DNA from: Rhodanobacter sp. FDAARGOS 1247
Lineage (GTDB): Bacteria > Pseudomonadota > Gammaproteobacteria > Xanthomonadales > Rhodanobacteraceae
Assembly (NCBI RefSeq): GCF_016889805.1
Contig: NZ_CP069535.1
Coordinates: forward strand, 558,001 to 622,000
Length of the DNA stretch: 64,000 bases
Direction: 5' to 3'
Under the pieces are notes generated by a model. The model was given only the letters and a program-made list of their open reading frames with translations. It was not told the DNA's origin and did not search any database. The translations under genes and the position numbers were made by a program. Below, one piece after another: positions 33,224 through 41,468 of the stretch. Within the stretch, counting starts at the first letter, position 1. The number at the start of each line of letters is the position of its first letter.

Positions 33224-34111
33224 TCAAAGCAGTCGCAGGCTCAGCATCTTTCCGGCGAGCCACAGCGCGGCCAGGGAGAAGCCGACGAACAGTGCCAGCT
33301 TGCCGTAGCCGGACAGTTTCAGTTGCCTCACCAGTTCCTCTGTCGGCTGGGACGAGAGAATGAACGGCCGGTGGCCGGGCGGGCACGAGATGATTCCGGT
33401 TTCCGGGGTGACCGTCGGTTGGACGGCGTTCGCCGCTGCCTGGATATGCGCCGCGTCGCGCGCACGGTTCCACTCGTTCATGTCGATGACGCCGTCGCCG
33501 TTCGCATCGAACCGTGTCAGCAGTGACGCCTGGTTGTTCTTCCATTCGGCGAGGATCGCCGCGGTGTCGACTTCCACGGCCGAAGGCAGGCTTTGTGCCG
33601 AATGATTGGTGTGCAGGCCGGCGACGTAAAGCGGTTCACCTTCGGTCATGCGCGTTTCGGTGTGGCGGTACTGGCCGCCAGGCATGTCCATCTCGGGTGG
33701 ACAGTCGATCCGGTAATCCGTGCCTTGCCAGCGATCGCGCTTGGTGGCGTGCACTTTTGCTCCGGCCGGGTCGATCATCATCTGGCCGGTGCCGTCGTCG
33801 AGCAACAAGGGCGTGCGGCTGGTTCTTCTCGCGATGACGACCCACTGCCAGTTGTCGCGCTTCTCGACGGTATGACACCACCAGGTGCACGAACGCCCGG
33901 TCATGGGGGCGATCAGCGGATGGCCCGGCACCGCCATTTGCCGACCGGCAAGCGCGACATAACCTTGGGCGACGGAGCGACATCGTGATATCGCCAGGCC
34001 TTCGATCAGTCGACGTGCCGACAGCGAGCGGTACCAGCCGATGAAGCCGTAGCCAGCGGGGGCGACGAATACGGCAAGGCCAGCGAGGAGCAGCGGAATT
34101 TTCGTCACCAT
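33224..34111 (-). CDS. GIDE-domain membrane protein with an EF hand
   Basis: 295 residues. Helix 1 (about 5-25) and a last helix (LALFVGFSLAALWLAGKML) flank a GIDE-like region (about 45-165): IAPMTGRSCTWWCHTVEKR, WVVIARRTSRTPLLLDDGTGQMMIDPAGA split here by its cores, and a YVAGLH end. This domain is shared with mitochondrial MUL1-type ubiquitin ligases, but there is no RING here. Residues 202-213 (DANGDGVIDMNE) are a canonical EF-hand calcium loop. The neighbour upstream on the same strand is LemA, a frequent partner of bacterial GIDE proteins. Role unknown. Confidence 0.75.
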   Translation of the reverse strand: MVTKIPLLLAGLAVFVAPAGYGFIGWYRSLSARRLIEGLAISRCRSVAQGYVALAGRQMAVPGHPLIAPMTGRSCTWWCHTVEKRDNWQWVVIARRTSRTPLLLDDGTGQMMIDPAGAKVHATKRDRWQGTDYRIDCPPEMDMPGGQYRHTETRMTEGEPLYVAGLHTNHSAQSLPSAVEVDTAAILAEWKNNQASLLTRFDANGDGVIDMNEWNRARDAAHIQAAANAVQPTVTPETGIISCPPGHRPFILSSQPTEELVRQLKLSGYGKLALFVGFSLAALWLAGKMLSLRLL

Positions 34112-34172
34112 CGACGGAAGGTCTCTTGTCTGCGCATCGAAGAAGCAACCGGGTCGGGTCGATGCAAGCCGG

Positions 34173-34745
34173 TCAGCCGAGCAGCACTCGCAGCTCGGGC
34201 ATCGTGCGTTTGGCTTCGCGGAAATGCAGCAGTTTTCCCGGTTTGAACTTGAACAGGGAGGCGATGAAGCGATCCGGGAATTGATCGATGCGCACGTTGA
34301 GGCTGTTGACGCAGTCGTTGTAGAACTCGCGGCGGTCGGCGATGGCGTCTTCGAGCCGGCTGATGCGCGCCTGGAGATTCCGGAACGTCCGGTTGGCTTT
34401 CAGGTCGGGGTACTTCTCGGCCACCGCGAAGAGGTCACCAAGACCGTTGCGCAGCTGCTGCTCGGCGGGCCCGAGCTCATCGATGCTGGCGTGCTCGCGT
34501 GCATCGGAGACGGCGGCGCGCGCCTGCGTCACTTTCAGCAGGGTCTGTTGTTCGTAGAGCATGTACTGCTTGCACGTTTCCACCAGGTTCGGCAGCTCGT
34601 CATGCCGCTGCATCAGCAGCACGTCGATGTTTGCCCAGGCCTTGGCGACATTGTTCTTGAGCTGCACCAGGTTGTTGTAGATCACGACCACGTAGACCGC
34701 GACCACGATGAAAGCCAGCAGAAACAGGTGTCCCTTGATGCTCAT
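34173..34745 (-). CDS. lemA: LemA family protein
   Basis: 190 residues. N-terminal membrane anchor (HLFLLAFIVVAVYVVVIYNNL) followed by the LemA helical bundle: LVQLKNNVAKAWANIDVLLMQRHDELPNLVETCKQYM and FYNDCVNSLNVRIDQFPDRFIASLF, the two best conserved parts of the family. LemA proteins sit in the cytoplasmic membrane, function unclear, often next to TPM/HtpX or GIDE proteins; here the GIDE-EF-hand gene lies 62 bases downstream in the same direction. The start has only a weak ribosome-binding site. Confidence 0.9.
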   Translation of the reverse strand: MSIKGHLFLLAFIVVAVYVVVIYNNLVQLKNNVAKAWANIDVLLMQRHDELPNLVETCKQYMLYEQQTLLKVTQARAAVSDAREHASIDELGPAEQQLRNGLGDLFAVAEKYPDLKANRTFRNLQARISRLEDAIADRREFYNDCVNSLNVRIDQFPDRFIASLFKFKPGKLLHFREAKRTMPELRVLLG

Positions 34746-34978
34746 CGGATATCCGTGAATTTTCCCCGCGACGATCATACCCGACGCGAAAGCCCGACCG
34801 GACTCGCCGGAAGGACACCGGGCTGACGTTTGCACCACCGGCATGCCCAAGGAATTGAGGCATCCACGCGTAGCTTGCGCGATGTACTGCGTGCTGCGGC
34901 CCAGGCTCTCTCTTGCTCTGAAATCGGCATGGGGTCGCCAGCGACTATGCTTATCCATCCCCAAGCAGCGAGGTTCCC

Positions 34979-35779
34979 ATGTCGATCAAGGTCTGTGTCG
35001 CCGGTGCCACCGGTTGGGCGGGTTCGGAATTGTCGCGTGGCATTGCCGCGACGGATGACCTCGACATGGTTGCCGCGGTGGCACGGCGACATGCCGGTGA
35101 AACGCTCGGCGCGGTGCTTGGCGAGGCAGGCTTGCAGGCACCGATCTTCGCCAGCGTGGACGCGGCGCTGGCGCAGCCGTGCGACGTGTTCGTCGAGTAC
35201 ACGCGGCCGTCCAGCGCGAAGGCGAACATTCTCGCGGCGCTGGAGCATGGCGCGCATGTGGTGGTCGGCACCTCGGGGCTGACGGACGAGGACTATGCGC
35301 AGATCGATGCGCTGGCACGGCAGCGGCAGCGTGGCGTATTGGCCTGCGGCAATTTCGCCTTGACCGCGGTGCTGCTGATCAAGTTTGCCGAGATGGCGGC
35401 GAAGCTGATCCCGCAGTGGGAGCTGATCGACTACGCCAGCGCGACCAAGCCCGACGCGCCCAGCGGCACGGTGCGCGAGCTGGCCGGGCGGCTGGGCAAG
35501 GTGCGCCAGCCGCTGCTGGCGGTGCCGCTGGAGCAGACCGCGGGTGTTCGCGAGACGCGTGGCGGCACGCTGGCGGGCAGCCAGGTGCATGCGGTGCGGT
35601 TGCCGGGCTTCGTGCTGGGGGCGGAGGCGATCTTCGGCATGCCGGACCAGACCTTGACGATCCGCCACAACGCGGGAAGCAGCGCGAAGCCGTATGTCGA
35701 TGGCGCGCTATTGGCGATACGCAAGGTGTCCGGCCTGGTCGGCCTGCATCGCGGGCTGGATGCAGTGATCGAGTGGTGA
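34979..35779 (+). CDS. DapB-like dihydrodipicolinate reductase homologue
   Basis: 266 residues, length and fold order of DapB: N-terminal NAD(P)-binding motif (VCVAGATGWAGSELSRGI), VFVEYTRPSSAKANI, VGTSGLTDEDYAQI, GNFALTAVLLIKFAE and KPDAPSGTVRELAGRLG. Classical DapB has E-x-H-H-x-x-K-x-DAPSGT; here the two His are replaced (YASATKPDAPSGT), while the Lys and PSGT are kept. It therefore belongs to a divergent DapB clade that may use another substrate or only partly reduce tetrahydrodipicolinate. I leave the gene symbol empty for that reason. Confidence 0.75.
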   Translation: MSIKVCVAGATGWAGSELSRGIAATDDLDMVAAVARRHAGETLGAVLGEAGLQAPIFASVDAALAQPCDVFVEYTRPSSAKANILAALEHGAHVVVGTSGLTDEDYAQIDALARQRQRGVLACGNFALTAVLLIKFAEMAAKLIPQWELIDYASATKPDAPSGTVRELAGRLGKVRQPLLAVPLEQTAGVRETRGGTLAGSQVHAVRLPGFVLGAEAIFGMPDQTLTIRHNAGSSAKPYVDGALLAIRKVSGLVGLHRGLDAVIEW

Positions 35780-35828
35780 GGCGGGTGCGGACTGGCGCCG
35801 CACCCGAAGCGGGAGTGCGCTCCTGCGC

Positions 35829-36305
35829 TCAGTGGCTGCGCTGCTGCCAGAAGCCCAGCAGCCACGAGCCGCCGATGCAGCCGGCCAGGGCCAGCAGCCA
35901 GCGGGTGGCCGGCGGCTTCGGCAGCAGCTCGGCGAAGGAGGGCAGCCACGCCTGGCCGTAGATCGCGACCACCGCGACCGCGGCGATGACCAGGGTGGAG
36001 GCCAGTACCAGCACCAGCCTGAATTCGAACGAGCTTCCCGCCGGGCTGGCTGACGACGGCGCGGCCACCGACGCTGCGGCGCCGACCTGCCGGGCCAGTT
36101 GCCGGGCGAAGTCCGCCGGCAGCGATTCGGCCGGCAGCTGGCGCAGGCTGCGCGCGATCAGCCGGTAGCGCCGGCTGCGTGCATCGTCGCCGGCGGGATC
36201 GAGCTGCAGCCGTTCGCGCCGCATGGCGCTTTCCTGTGCCTGCCATTCGCGCTCGAGCGCGGCATCGTCGAACGTGGGGATGTGGGTTTCGTCGTGCGGA
36301 ATCAT
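35829..36305 (-). CDS. Putative anti-sigma factor, membrane-anchored
   Basis: 158 residues. The cytoplasmic N-terminal half (EREWQAQESAMRRERLQLD, RLIARSLRQLPAESLPADFARQLARQV) is charged and helical; two hydrophobic segments follow (FRLVLVLASTLVIAAVAVVAIY and ATRWLLALAGCIGGSWLLGFW). It overlaps the upstream sigma gene by four bases (ATGA), so the pair is translationally coupled, which is the main reason for the anti-sigma call. No zinc-binding HxxxCxxC motif is present. Confidence 0.6.
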   Translation of the reverse strand: MIPHDETHIPTFDDAALEREWQAQESAMRRERLQLDPAGDDARSRRYRLIARSLRQLPAESLPADFARQLARQVGAAASVAAPSSASPAGSSFEFRLVLVLASTLVIAAVAVVAIYGQAWLPSFAELLPKPPATRWLLALAGCIGGSWLLGFWQQRSH

Positions 36306-36877
36306 GCGGCAACTCCTGTCCGTGTTTCGAGCGCGTCGCGCAGGCGCAGGCGCGAGCGGAACAGATGGCTCTTGATCGTGCCCGCGGCCATGCCGGTGAT
36401 GCGGGCGATCTCGGGTATGGACGTCTCTTCGAGGTAATACAGGGTCAGCAAGGTGCGTTGCAAGGGCGGCAGCGCCTCGATCGCCTCATGCAGGTGGCGG
36501 GCGGTTTCCTCGTCGGCGCAGGCGGCCTCCAGGTCGAAACCGTCGCCGATGCTGTCCACCAGCGACTCGCCGTCGTCACCGCCCGGCTCGACCAGGGCGA
36601 TGCGCTTGTGCTGCAGGTGGCGCAGCGCGATGGTGAAGGCGATGCGGCCGATCCACGATTTCAGCGCGCTCTCGTGGCGGTATTGATGCAGGCACTGGTG
36701 CACGCGCAGGAAGGTGTCCTGGCACAGCTCGCGGGCGTCCTCCGGATGCCGCACCATGCGCTGGATGATGTGCCAGCACAGTCCCTGGTACTCGCGCACG
36801 AGGCGTTCGAACGCGCCCGGCCGGTTGGCCAGCACGGCGTCGACCAGGGCCCGATCGGCTTGGCGGATGTCATCCAT
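36302..36877 (-). CDS. ECF-type RNA polymerase sigma factor
   Basis: 191 residues. Region 2 (AFERLVREYQGLCWHIIQRMVRHPEDARELCQDTFLRVHQ, recognised by its DAxELxQDTFLRV core) and region 4 (LPPLQRTLLTLYYLEETSIPEIARITGMAAGTIKSHLFRSRLRLRD) are complete. It directs RNA polymerase to a regulon that I cannot name. The coupled downstream gene is a putative membrane anti-sigma factor. Upstream of the start there is no Shine-Dalgarno; instead the start codon lies in a small hairpin (36872-36889) and a 16-base inverted repeat precedes it. Confidence 0.88.
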   Translation of the reverse strand: MDDIRQADRALVDAVLANRPGAFERLVREYQGLCWHIIQRMVRHPEDARELCQDTFLRVHQCLHQYRHESALKSWIGRIAFTIALRHLQHKRIALVEPGGDDGESLVDSIGDGFDLEAACADEETARHLHEAIEALPPLQRTLLTLYYLEETSIPEIARITGMAAGTIKSHLFRSRLRLRDALETRTGVAA

Positions 36878-36889
36878 GGAGTCATGGAT
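36872..36889 (-). promoter_or_regulatory. Hairpin over the sigma-factor start codon
   Basis: ATCCATG-ACTC-CATGGAT (minus strand) is a perfect 7-bp stem whose right arm contains the ATG of the sigma gene. It could limit translation. Confidence 0.4.
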
Positions 36890-36897
36890 ACGCGCAT

Positions 36898-36939
36898 CGC
36901 CGGATCGGTTGCAAGCGGGCGGCTGCAACCGATCCGGCG
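36898..36939. promoter_or_regulatory. 16-base perfect inverted repeat between sigma and DUF6249 genes
   Basis: CGCCGGATCGGTTGCA and TGCAACCGATCCGGCG flank a 10-base spacer. It sits 21-62 bases upstream of the sigma start and about 61 bases before the divergent DUF6249 gene. It may be an operator for a dimeric regulator or an RNA hairpin in the 5' leader. Confidence 0.55.
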
Positions 36940-36999
36940 CGCCCCGTATCTGTGGGTTCAACGGGCCCATCTTCGTGGCCTTTGCCCAGGGAGTTTTCC

Positions 37000-37326
37000 A
37001 TGAATTTCGAGATCCTGATTCCGATCGTGCTGTTCATCTGCATCGCCTACACCATCAAGGTCGTGGTCGATGCCCGGGCCCGCGGCCGCATGATCGGCGC
37101 CGGCGGTTCGGAGGAACTGGTCAAGTCGATCCTGCTCGACGAGGAACAGCGCCGCCGCCATTCGTCGCTGCGCTGGGGCATCGTGCTGATTTTCGTCGGG
37201 CTCGCCTTCGGCCTGATCCAGTGGTTCGGCTGGCAGGAAGTCACCCCCGGCATGGTCGCCGTGCTCGCTGGCGCCACCGGCCTGGGCAACCTGGTTTCCT
37301 TCGCGGTCTCGCGCAAGCTCGCCTGA
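37000..37326 (+). CDS. DUF6249-like small membrane protein
   Basis: 108 residues. Three hydrophobic segments (ILIPIVLFICIAYTIKVVV, WGIVLIFVGLAFGLIQWF and VAVLAGATGLGNLVSFAV) with a cytoplasmic loop containing ILLDEEQRRRHSSLRWG. It resembles DUF6249 proteins, which are often encoded beside ECF sigma factors; here the sigma gene is divergent across a shared inverted repeat. GGGAG precedes the ATG. Function unknown. Confidence 0.65.
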   Translation: MNFEILIPIVLFICIAYTIKVVVDARARGRMIGAGGSEELVKSILLDEEQRRRHSSLRWGIVLIFVGLAFGLIQWFGWQEVTPGMVAVLAGATGLGNLVSFAVSRKLA

Positions 37327-37385
37327 AGCTGGTTCAATGGCGGGCATGCGCCGCCCCGTCGGCATGCCCGCAGTGAGTCGGCAAC

Positions 37386-38012
37386 GTGAACGAGCAACTG
37401 TTGTTCAACCTGGTCGACCTGGCCGGCACGTTCGCCTTTGCGATCAGCGGCGCCACCGCCGCGCGGCGCTGCAACCTCGATCTGTTCGGTATCCTGGCGA
37501 TCGCCTACATCACCGCCTGCGGCGGCGGCATCGCCCGCGACCTGTGCATCGGCGCGGTGCCGCCGGCGGGCCTGTCGGACTGGCGCTACCTGCTGACCGC
37601 GGTGATCGCCGCCCTGCTCACCATCGTGGCGTATCCGTGGGTGGAGCGACTGACCTATCCGGTGCGGCTGTTCGACGCGATGGGGCTGGGCCTGTTCGCG
37701 GTGTACGGCGCGCACAAGGCGCTGCTGTTCGGCCACAACGCCGAGGTGGCGATCCTGCTTGGCATGATCACCGCCGTGGGCGGCGGCATGGCGCGCGATG
37801 TGCTGCTGGCGCGGGTCTCGATCGTGCTGCAGCAGGAGATCTATGCGCTGGCCGCGCTGGCCGGCGCCGCGTTGGCGGTACTCGGCGAATATCTGCACTG
37901 GCCCGCGGTATGGGCCACCTGGCTGCCGATCCTGTCCTGCTTCGGCCTGCGCTTTGCATCGCTGCACTGGCACTGGAACCTGCCGCGCTTCGGGCGTCCG
38001 CGGAACGAGTGA
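37386..38012 (+). CDS. Trimeric intracellular cation (TRIC)-family channel, YadS-like
   Basis: 208 residues, seven predicted membrane helices. It shows the internal duplication of the UPF0126/TRIC family, each half with a glycine-rich motif: FAISGATAARRCNLDLFGI, TACGGGIARDLCIGAVPP, and again FAVYGAHKALLFGHNAEVAI, TAVGGGMARDVLLARVSIVL. Bacterial members are trimeric cation or glycine-linked channels. Starts with GTG at 37386; the ribosome-binding site is weak. Confidence 0.88.
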   Translation: MNEQLLFNLVDLAGTFAFAISGATAARRCNLDLFGILAIAYITACGGGIARDLCIGAVPPAGLSDWRYLLTAVIAALLTIVAYPWVERLTYPVRLFDAMGLGLFAVYGAHKALLFGHNAEVAILLGMITAVGGGMARDVLLARVSIVLQQEIYALAALAGAALAVLGEYLHWPAVWATWLPILSCFGLRFASLHWHWNLPRFGRPRNE

Positions 38013-38064
38013 GTGCGGCGCGGGCCGCCTGCCGTCGGCGACCCGCTCGGCCGATGTCCGCGCG

Positions 38065-39069
38065 TTACTGCTCGACCAGTTCGACGCGCCGGTTGCGTGC
38101 CTTGCCGTCGTCGTCGCGATTGCTGGCCACCGGCGCGTAGGAGGCCAGCCCCTTCGCCGCGAGCCGGCCCGGCGCGATGCCGTAATCCGCGATGAGCGCC
38201 TTCGTCACCGCCTCGGCGCGCTGTTGCGACAGGGCGAGGTTGTGCGCCAGTGCGCCGCTGTTGTCGGTGTGGCCGACGATGCAGACCTTCAGCGACGGCT
38301 GCGTCTTCAGCAGCTTCGCCATCTCTGCCAGCGTGCCGCCGGATGACTGGTCCAGCACCGCGCTGTCGCTGGCGAAGTGGATGCCGTACAGCGCGATGTG
38401 TCCGCTTTGCGCCAGGCCCTGGCTCATCGCCTTCGCGTCGACCGTCACCTGGCCGGTGGCCATGGCTTTGGCCTCGACGATCTGCAGCAGGACGCCCACG
38501 GGTTGCTGCTCGTTCTGGCTGACCAGCAGCGAAAGATCGACGTTGCCGCCGGGTCGCTGCAGTCGGGCGGTCAGCGATTGCACGTTGCCGTCGGCGGATT
38601 CCAGGGTGGAGACCATCAGGTTGCGGTCGCCGTGCATCTGGTCGAGCAGGGGCTCGATCAGCGCGCTGCCGAAATCGAAACCGCCGCAGCCCTCGTCACC
38701 ACTGCAATGAAAGCGCAACTGGAAACCGGCGGCCTTCAGCGCCTGGGCGAAATTGCGGTAGACCTCCAGCGCACTCTTGCCGGCCGGCACCGCATAGGCG
38801 ATGCGGGTGAGCTTGCCTTCCGCCGGTTCGCTGCGGGCGAAGCGGCTCGGCTGGTCGGCGTCGTAACGGCCCAGTGGCAGGGTCGCGCTGCCGTAATCCT
38901 TCTGCGCGTAGCCCACGATGACCGAGTCGGCGAAGCGCGACACCACCGGATGGTCGTGGCTGCCGGATACGTCGTGCGGGGGCAGTTCGGCGGCGAGTGT
39001 CGATGCCGCCAACAAGGGGAGTACGAGGGTGAGCACGAGGACGAGCGGGCGGGGCGGGAGCTTGCGCAT
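38065..39069 (-). CDS. DUF4892-OmpA fusion, exported
   Basis: 334 residues. Signal peptide (cleavage near TLAAE), then a DUF4892-like region (DHPVVSRFADSVIVGYAQKDYGSATLPLG, read by its RFADS and YGSATLPLG cores), then a C-terminal OmpA-like peptidoglycan-binding domain (IHFASDSAVLDQSSGGTLAEMAKLL, IVGHTDNSGALAHNLALSQQRAEAV, GRNRRVELV-type end RNRRVELVEQ). Two Cys (HCSGDEGCGG) may pair. Probably an envelope protein attached to peptidoglycan. GGAGA nine bases ahead supports the start. Confidence 0.78.
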   Translation of the reverse strand: MRKLPPRPLVLVLTLVLPLLAASTLAAELPPHDVSGSHDHPVVSRFADSVIVGYAQKDYGSATLPLGRYDADQPSRFARSEPAEGKLTRIAYAVPAGKSALEVYRNFAQALKAAGFQLRFHCSGDEGCGGFDFGSALIEPLLDQMHGDRNLMVSTLESADGNVQSLTARLQRPGGNVDLSLLVSQNEQQPVGVLLQIVEAKAMATGQVTVDAKAMSQGLAQSGHIALYGIHFASDSAVLDQSSGGTLAEMAKLLKTQPSLKVCIVGHTDNSGALAHNLALSQQRAEAVTKALIADYGIAPGRLAAKGLASYAPVASNRDDDGKARNRRVELVEQ

Positions 39070-39432
39070 GTATGGACGTCTCCAGCGACATTCGAAGAGC
39101 GGGCACCTTAGCAAATCATCCCCGGACACCATCGCGATCACGTGCTGCATGGCCTTGCCCGTTCAGCTACAGCGTTTGAATCGCGGCGGATTTTCGTCGT
39201 TTGTGTGACGCGTTTCGCAAAAAAAGTCCTGTATGCCGCTGCCTTCACAAATCTGCAGCAGGCCTTCGGTAAGTTCCTGCGACAGGAGTGGCCATCTGCG
39301 AAAGCATGACGTTGGCGCTCCTGCATGGTGCGTGGTCGAGATGACTGACCAGGGGGCGCATCACCTTCCATCGAAGTCTGTCTGGGCCGGCCGTGTCGGC
39401 GGTCCCACCATCACTTGAGAAAGGGGTAGCCC
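39070..39432. other. 363-base intergenic region upstream of the tad operon
   Basis: Divergent region between the DUF4892-OmpA gene and the first pilin gene. It is slightly AT-richer (run of seven As near 39219) and probably carries the promoter of the 12.5-kb tad operon. I find no convincing sigma-70 or sigma-54 promoter and no conserved RNA, only a short palindrome TCCTG-CGA-CAGGA near 39277-39289. Confidence 0.5.
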
Positions 39433-39717
39433 ATGAAAGCTCGTTTCATTCGCAACACAGGGATCCGTGTCCGCCAGCGTGGCCAGGGCATGACCGAGTA
39501 CATCATCATCACCGCCCTCATCGCGATCGCCGCCATTGCGGCCGTGACCTATTTCGGCGGCACCGCCCGCGCGCAGATCGGCGGCATGGCCAAGGAGCTC
39601 TCCGGCCAGAGCGCAACGCAGGACATCAACCGGGCGAAGAACCAGGGCAACAAGGCCCATTCCGAGGGCACCAAGGACAAGACCCTCAACAGCTACAACA
39701 ACGCCACCGCCAAGTAA
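39433..39717 (+). CDS. Flp-type pilin (type IVb prepilin)
   Basis: 94 residues. A basic leader ending RQRGQG is followed by MTEYIIITALIAIAAIAAVTYF: the G / x4-5 / E-Y motif of Flp prepilins, cleaved after the Gly. The mature pilin (about 75 residues) is longer than classical Flp because of a polar, Lys/Asn-rich tail (AKNQGNKAHSEGTKDKTLN). It is the first gene of the tad operon, with AAGGGG six bases before the ATG, and is probably the major pilin. Confidence 0.85.
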   Translation: MKARFIRNTGIRVRQRGQGMTEYIIITALIAIAAIAAVTYFGGTARAQIGGMAKELSGQSATQDINRAKNQGNKAHSEGTKDKTLNSYNNATAK

Positions 39718-39834
39718 GCACCGCCAAGAACTGACGAACCGGATGCGGCCTTGCCGCGTTCGCGGGGGCGTCCGTGCGCGTCGGCAGCGATGCCGGCCTG
39801 CACGGGTGTCCGGTTCCCGACATGGGGGTGGGCA

Positions 39835-41418
39835 ATGGGCTGGTCGAGCGACGATGGAACAAGTGGCGACGGCGCGAAGCGGCGGCCGTCGCGTGCCGGT
39901 GCGCGTGGCCGCCAGCGTGGCCAGGCGCTGGTGCTGGCGGTCGTGGCGCTGCTGGTGCTGTGCATCGGCGTGATCGTGGTGTTCAACACCGGGCAGGCGG
40001 TGTCGAAGAAGGTGGAGCTGGTCAACGCCGCCGACGCCGCGGCCTACAGCGCCGCCGTGCAGCAGGCGCGCGCGTACAACCTGATCGCCTACATGAACCG
40101 TGCCGAGGTCGCCAACGAGGTGGCCGTGGCGCAGATGACCAGCTGGTATTCGTGGACGAATTTCACCCTGCGCGGCACCGACAATTTCAAGGATGCGGTG
40201 CAGGCGATCGCGATCATCTTCGACGTCAGCATCGTCGGCGCCGAGGTGGGCGCGGCGCTGCAGGAAGTGGTCACCGCGCTGAATGAAGTGAAGACGGTGG
40301 TGAAGACCCTGCGCGACGGCATGCAGGTGGCGTTCTCGGCGGGCGTGACCGCCATCGCGGCGATCAACAAGGCGTACTCCGTCGCCTCGCGCGGCATCGC
40401 CACGGTGGAATCGCAGGAGGCGCTGAAGCTGGTGCCCGAGGTGGTCAAGCGCAATACCGACGGCAAGGCGAAGATCGGCGCCCGTGGCTATGCGCTGCTG
40501 GAACAGGGCGCGCTCGACGCGCGCTCCTACGTCACCCACTACACGATCCCCACCTCCGGCCGGCGCGATGCCGGGGCCGACCGCTTCGCCAACGTGGTGA
40601 TGGAGGCGCGCGACGGTTTCTCGCGCGAGCGCAAGGGCGGCATCGGGCCGATCCACAAGCGTGGCGGCACCGACCTGGTCGGCTACACCCAGTGGGTGGG
40701 CGTGGACACGCTCAACGTCAAGGTCGGCTGGCTGGGCGTGAACGAGCCGCTGGCCTGGGGTGGCGGTGCCGCGGTGAACAGCATGTCGCGCTCGTTCCGC
40801 TCGGTGGCCAGCCCGGGCTTCAACAACGGCCGCGGCTGGGATTCGCCGTACGAGATCGACCGCGGCCACTACAAGCGCTACGCCGAAGGCATCGACAACG
40901 GCAAGGCGGGCAAGAAGGTGCTTTCCTCGCCCGCCATCGGCGGCAGCAGCAAGGCCTGGCTCAGGAACTACACGCCCGCCAGCAGTCCTGGCCTGCAGCC
41001 TTACGACGACATCGCCGACAACAAGGCCACCGTGCCCTACGACAACGATCGCAGCGCGAAGCAGAACGGCGTGGAGGCGATGGACGTGGGCCCGGTGTTC
41101 ACCGTGCTGGTCGAGCAGCCGATGAAGACGGTGCGCACCAGCGACAACGTGCCGGGCATCGGCGGGCCGCCGGATTTCGAGGCGCCCGACCAGACCGTCG
41201 CCAACGACATGACCGCCCTGTCCTCGGCCCAGGTGTACTTCAGCCGTCCGCGCGGGTTCGGCCTGTTCGACAACGTGATCAGCCCGTCGAGCCGCGAGAT
41301 GGGCAGCCTGTTCAGTCCCTACTGGCAGGCGCGGCTGATCGATACGCCATGCAACACCCGTCAGGAGGTCGCCATCGCCTATGGCGCCGTGGCTCCGTGC
41401 GTGCCGGGCAAATCCTGA
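39835..41418 (+). CDS. TadG-like pilus assembly protein
   Basis: 527 residues. After a polar N-terminus come RGRQRGQALVLAVVALLVLCIGVIVVF and the motif VELVNAADAAAYSAAVQQAR, the Tad/TadG N-terminal domain with its pseudopilin-like helix. The rest is a large periplasmic region without an obvious von Willebrand-type metal site. It probably acts in pilus assembly or anchoring. The start at 39835 has a GGTGGG site; earlier in-frame ATGs lack one. Confidence 0.8.
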   Translation: MGWSSDDGTSGDGAKRRPSRAGARGRQRGQALVLAVVALLVLCIGVIVVFNTGQAVSKKVELVNAADAAAYSAAVQQARAYNLIAYMNRAEVANEVAVAQMTSWYSWTNFTLRGTDNFKDAVQAIAIIFDVSIVGAEVGAALQEVVTALNEVKTVVKTLRDGMQVAFSAGVTAIAAINKAYSVASRGIATVESQEALKLVPEVVKRNTDGKAKIGARGYALLEQGALDARSYVTHYTIPTSGRRDAGADRFANVVMEARDGFSRERKGGIGPIHKRGGTDLVGYTQWVGVDTLNVKVGWLGVNEPLAWGGGAAVNSMSRSFRSVASPGFNNGRGWDSPYEIDRGHYKRYAEGIDNGKAGKKVLSSPAIGGSSKAWLRNYTPASSPGLQPYDDIADNKATVPYDNDRSAKQNGVEAMDVGPVFTVLVEQPMKTVRTSDNVPGIGGPPDFEAPDQTVANDMTALSSAQVYFSRPRGFGLFDNVISPSSREMGSLFSPYWQARLIDTPCNTRQEVAIAYGAVAPCVPGKS

Positions 41419-41468
41419 TGGCCAGCGGCACACCTTCCCCCCCTCACACCCAGTGGAAACAGCAAACC

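Noticed and set aside
39070..39432. Sigma-54 promoter upstream of the tad operon
   Set aside because: GG and GC dinucleotides were found but not at the required 10-base spacing with the TGGCAC/TTGC context.
39751..39834. Longer N-terminus for the TadG-like protein
   Set aside because: The added residues are low-complexity, without a ribosome-binding site, and the start at 39835 has one.
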